Source: RPQJ01 sp963732415 (GTDB lineage Bacteria > Pseudomonadota > Gammaproteobacteria > Steroidobacterales > Steroidobacteraceae). From it: DNA of 10,343 nt. The position numbers and the translations under genes are program-made. The notes beneath the pieces were generated by a model, which was not told the origin of the DNA, did no database searches, and worked only from the letters and a program-made list of their open reading frames with translations. The stretch covers positions 1-10,343 of the forward strand of contig CAVSZK010000001.1 in NCBI GenBank assembly GCA_963732415.1, given 5' to 3'. Positions 8,066-10,343 of the stretch are shown here, piece by piece (the first letter of the stretch is position 1; the number at the start of each line of letters is the position of its first letter).

Positions 8066-9204
8066 TGGGACCACTGCAGGGCACCAGGATCATCGAGCTT
8101 GCCGGCATCGGCCCCGGGCCATTCTGCGGCATGCTCCTTGCCGATCTCGGCGCCGAAGTGGTGCTGGTGGACCGTAAGGGCGGGGCGCTGCCGTTCAATG
8201 CGCGGCCGAATTTCGACCTGACGCGGCGGGGGAAGCGCTCCATCGCCGTGGACCTGAAGCAGCCAGGCGCGGCCGAGGTCGTTTTGCGGCTGGTCGAGAA
8301 GGCGGACGGCCTGATCGAAGGTTTCCGGCCTGGCGTCATGGAGCGGCTGGGAATCGGCCCCGAGGCGTGCCTCAAGCGCAATCCACGACTCGCCTACGGG
8401 CGGCTCACGGGCTGGGGGCAGCATGGGCCGCTGGCCAATTCCGCGGGCCACGACATCAACTACGTCGCGCTCTCCGGCAATCTCTACCATGGTGGTCATC
8501 GCGACTCTGCGCCGGCGTTGCCGCCCACGGTTGTCGGCGACGTCGGCGGCGGTGCGATGTTCATGGCGGTGGGGCTGCTCGCGGCGATACTGAGCGCACG
8601 GGCCACTGGCCGCGGGCAAGTGGTCGACGCCGCCATTACCGACGGCTGCGCCTTGATGAGCACGCTGGTGCAGGGCCTGCGCGCGCAGCGGCTGTGGGCG
8701 GACCGGCGCCAGTCGAATGCGCTCGACGGCGGCGCGCACTGGTATGACTGTTACCAGTGCGCCGACGGCGAATGGATCTCGGTCGGCGCGCTCGAGCCGC
8801 AGTTCTATCGACTGCTGCTCGAGAAGTGCGGGCTAGCGGGCGAGGGCCTGGAGCATTCGCAATTCGACGTCGCGCGCTGGCCGGAGCTGAAGCAGAGATT
8901 CGACGACATGTTCCGGCAGAAGACCCGCGCCGAGTGGTGCGAACTGCTCGAGGGCACCGATGCCTGTTTCGCGCCGGTGCTGAATTTCGCCGAGGCCGCG
9001 GCCCACCCGCACAACCGCGCTCGCGACGCATACATCGAGATCGACGGCATCAACCAGCCGGCCCCGGCTCCTCGGTTCAGCGAAACGCCAGCCGAAGTTC
9101 GGTCGCCACCGGCGGCGATCGGCGGCGACGCCGGGCAACTGCTGATCGAGGCAGGGTACTCCGCTGCGGAGATCGAGGCGCTCAGGGCGTCCGGGACGGT
9201 GTAG
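8065..9204 (+). CDS. Alpha-methylacyl-CoA racemase, CaiB/BaiF family III CoA-transferase fold
   Basis: The 379-residue product starts at ATG 8065, one base overlapping the upstream stop codon. CaiB/BaiF-family proteins are CoA transferases or racemases. Here the racemase form is indicated by the full set of residues known from mycobacterial MCR (H126, D156, E241), appearing as H129 in SAGHDINYVALSG, D159 in VVGDVGGGAMF and E244 in SVGALEPQFY. The N-terminus PLQGTRIIELAGIGPGPFCG (residues 3-22) is the CoA-binding start of the AMACR group. The reaction interconverts (2R)- and (2S)-2-methylacyl-CoA through an enolate. Acyl-CoA dehydrogenases take only the S form, so pairing with the upstream dehydrogenase makes direct metabolic sense for methyl-branched chains such as isoprenoid or sterol/bile-acid side chains. 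The family is intramolecularly interlocked as a dimer. The 3' end overlaps the convergent thioesterase gene by 23 bp. A CoA-transferase role is less likely because the transferase aspartate context is replaced by the racemase set. Confidence 0.94.
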   Translation: MGPLQGTRIIELAGIGPGPFCGMLLADLGAEVVLVDRKGGALPFNARPNFDLTRRGKRSIAVDLKQPGAAEVVLRLVEKADGLIEGFRPGVMERLGIGPEACLKRNPRLAYGRLTGWGQHGPLANSAGHDINYVALSGNLYHGGHRDSAPALPPTVVGDVGGGAMFMAVGLLAAILSARATGRGQVVDAAITDGCALMSTLVQGLRAQRLWADRRQSNALDGGAHWYDCYQCADGEWISVGALEPQFYRLLLEKCGLAGEGLEHSQFDVARWPELKQRFDDMFRQKTRAEWCELLEGTDACFAPVLNFAEAAAHPHNRARDAYIEIDGINQPAPAPRFSETPAEVRSPPAAIGGDAGQLLIEAGYSAAEIEALRASGTV

Positions 9205-9658
9205 CAATCGAGTCTGCGTACGGCAGTACGACGAACTCGCCCCGGAGTTCGCCGGTGCGAGTGCCCTGGCACTCGAGTACCGCCGTCACGCGCACGCGCC
9301 CCGGCCGTCCCCGCCCCAGCGCCGCGCGCAGTTTCTCCCATTCCTCAGGGTCGGGCGTGCTCGCGGTCGCGGAGAAATCGGCCGCCATTGGTTGCTCGTA
9401 GCTCATCGTGTTTCGGCGAATGACGATGCGGCCCTCGAGGCCCTCGTCCTGCATGCGGACACGGACCACCGACCATGCCGCGAGGATCGCGAGCGCCGAG
9501 GCGCTGCCGCCGAATGCCGTGTCGCGGTGGTTGCGGTTCGGCGCGATCGGTGCGGACAGGACGACCTCTCCGGCCGAAATCGATTGAACCCGCACGTCCA
9601 TGGCGTTCGAGAGCGGGATACGCCCGCGCAGGAAGGTCTCGAGCTCGTCTTCGCGCAT
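9182..9658 (-). CDS. Putative hotdog-fold thioesterase (YiiD C-terminal domain type)
   Basis: With the ATG at 9658 the product is 158 residues and consists of a single domain resembling the C-terminal putative thioesterase domain of E. coli YiiD (hotdog fold). Visible hallmarks are the start DELETFLRGRIPLSNAM, the conserved NHRDTAFGGSASALAILAAW loop-helix (starting at residue 43) and the strand IVIRRNTMSYEQPMAADF. Thioester hydrolysis is the family prediction and I know of no firmly assigned substrate; release of CoA from branched acyl-CoAs would fit the neighbours. An upstream ATG at 9709 would add 17 residues. I prefer 9658 because AGGCGG lies 5 nt before it, family members begin near DELE, and a candidate promoter for the divergent gene (9671-9701) would otherwise be inside the coding region. 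The 3' end overlaps the racemase gene by 23 bp, tail to tail, leaving no room for a terminator between them. Confidence 0.85.
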   Translation of the reverse strand: MREDELETFLRGRIPLSNAMDVRVQSISAGEVVLSAPIAPNRNHRDTAFGGSASALAILAAWSVVRVRMQDEGLEGRIVIRRNTMSYEQPMAADFSATASTPDPEEWEKLRAALGRGRPGRVRVTAVLECQGTRTGELRGEFVVLPYADSIATPSRTP

Positions 9659-9670
9659 GACACCCGCCTG

Positions 9671-9701
9671 TTGATCCCCGGTGGCAACGTGAGCGTAGAA
9701 T
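9671..9701 (+). promoter_or_regulatory. Candidate sigma-70-like promoter for the cyclic-nucleotide-fold gene
   Basis: TTGATC (9671-9676; four of six matches to TTGACA) and TAGAAT (9696-9701; five of six matches to TATAAT) are separated by 19 nt, somewhat longer than the ideal 17. Transcription would begin near 9708 and give a leader of about 55 nt before the ATG at 9763. Confidence 0.3.
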
Positions 9702-9762
9702 CGGTTCATCGGACCCGCAAGTGGTCCAGGCCCGCACGCAGATCAGGCCACAAGGGGGCGCC

Positions 9763-10239
9763 ATGACAGACACGGTTCTCGAAGCGGTAACGAACCATCC
9801 CTTCACGGTGGGCATCTCGCCCGAGCACTGTGCGACCCTCGCGAGCCTTGGGCGGCACGTGAGCTTCGGCCAGGACGAGATCATCTTCGCCGAGGGTGAT
9901 CCCAAGCATGAGTTCTTCCTGTTGCTGAGCGGGCGGGTCGCACTCGAAATGGCGGTGCAGGACAAGACGCTGCGCGTGCACGTGGTCGAAGGCGGGGACG
10001 AACTCGGCTGGTCGGCAGTGCTGATGGGCGGTGGCAAGCGCTTCCAGGCGCGCGCGCTCGAGCCGGTCGAGGCGCTGGCGTTCGACGGCTACACGCTGCT
10101 CGAAATCTGCCGCAAGGACAACGCGTTCGGCTACAAGATCATGCACCGGATGCTTGCGACGGTATCGGAGCGACTGCAGGCCGCCCGCATGCAGGTGATG
10201 GACTTGCATTCGCCCTTCGCCAGGAGGGCGGGGGCGTAA
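9763..10239 (+). CDS. Stand-alone cyclic-nucleotide-binding-fold (Crp-like) protein without HTH
   Basis: This 158-residue cytosolic protein is a single cNMP-binding fold. Residues ~14-108 form the beta-barrel (HVSFGQDEIIFAEGDPKHEF, 32-51; LLLSGRVALEM, 53-63), followed by the PBC-like turn GGDELGWSAVLMGGGKR (77-93) and a C-terminal helix (120-147). It ends after that helix with no DNA-binding helix-turn-helix, so it is not a CRP/FNR transcription factor. In the phosphate-binding cassette the usual glutamate of the GE-x-A motif is replaced (GWSAVL), and the usual Arg-Ser/Thr-Ala is not clear (KRFQARA), so cAMP binding is doubtful. Such proteins may sense another ligand or act through a partner; the role is unknown. 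I chose the ATG at 9763 because AAGGGGG lies just upstream; an in-frame GTG at 9721 would add 14 residues without a domain. It is divergent from the thioesterase and ends 14 bp before the convergent membrane-protein gene. Confidence 0.85.
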   Translation: MTDTVLEAVTNHPFTVGISPEHCATLASLGRHVSFGQDEIIFAEGDPKHEFFLLLSGRVALEMAVQDKTLRVHVVEGGDELGWSAVLMGGGKRFQARALEPVEALAFDGYTLLEICRKDNAFGYKIMHRMLATVSERLQAARMQVMDLHSPFARRAGA

Positions 10240-10253
10240 GCGACGATCAGGCG

Positions 10254-10343
10254 CTACAGCCGGTCCAGCAGCCAGCCCGGGAATACTGCCAGCAGTACGG
10301 CGGGCACCAGGCACAGCACGCCTGCGATCAGCGCGTAGCGCCG
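10254..10343 (-). CDS. C-terminal end of an unidentified membrane protein, partial
   Basis: The minus strand reads open from the window edge to TAG at 10254-10256, giving 29 residues. These are mostly one hydrophobic helix (ALIAGVLCLVPAVLLAVFPG) followed by WLLDRL, which resembles the last transmembrane segment of an integral membrane protein. Codon third positions are nearly all G or C, as in the neighbouring genes. The gene is convergent with the cyclic-nucleotide-fold gene, with only 14 bp between stop codons. Too little is visible to name a family. Confidence 0.6.
   Translation of the reverse strand, partial: RRYALIAGVLCLVPAVLLAVFPGWLLDRL

Overview
The window is a high-GC, densely packed bacterial segment. 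Its gene content (an MsbA-like exporter, class II fumarase, an LCAD-type acyl-CoA dehydrogenase, an alpha-methylacyl-CoA racemase and a YiiD-type thioesterase) and codon use suggest a proteobacterium, most likely a lipid- or isoprenoid/steroid-degrading gammaproteobacterium. The taxonomic guess is inference only. I see no rRNA, tRNA, CRISPR array, insertion sequence or phage gene.

Layout from left to right. Positions 1-1794 (minus) hold an almost complete ABC exporter cut by the window edge. Divergent from it, 1882-4311 (plus) holds an alpha/beta hydrolase followed 42 bp later by an NAD(P)-dependent aldehyde dehydrogenase. FumC lies convergent to these at 4418-5824 (minus), with a terminator-like hairpin in the 106-bp gap. 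Positions 6006-6739 (plus) are the wreck of a CorA-type Mg2+ channel, with no start, about 60 codons missing inside and a changed frame. A short, possibly relict coding stretch (6748-6880, minus) follows.

Next comes a tightly coupled pair at 6920-9204 (plus): an LCAD-type acyl-CoA dehydrogenase and a CaiB/AMACR-family alpha-methylacyl-CoA racemase that share one base (stop TGA/start ATG). A YiiD-C-type thioesterase (minus) overlaps the 3' end of the racemase gene by 23 bp. Divergent from the thioesterase is a stand-alone cyclic-nucleotide-binding-fold protein (9763-10239, plus). The last 90 bases are the C-terminus of an unidentified membrane protein on the minus strand.

The functional theme is oxidation of (branched) acyl chains. 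The aldehyde dehydrogenase can yield carboxylates, the racemase sets the 2-methyl stereochemistry needed by acyl-CoA dehydrogenases, the dehydrogenase starts beta-oxidation, the thioesterase can release CoA, and fumarase serves the TCA cycle. The coupling is firm only for the dehydrogenase-racemase pair; the rest is inferred from proximity. I found no convincing undescribed multi-gene system. The most notable items are the decayed corA locus and the HTH-less cyclic-nucleotide-fold protein with an atypical phosphate-binding cassette.
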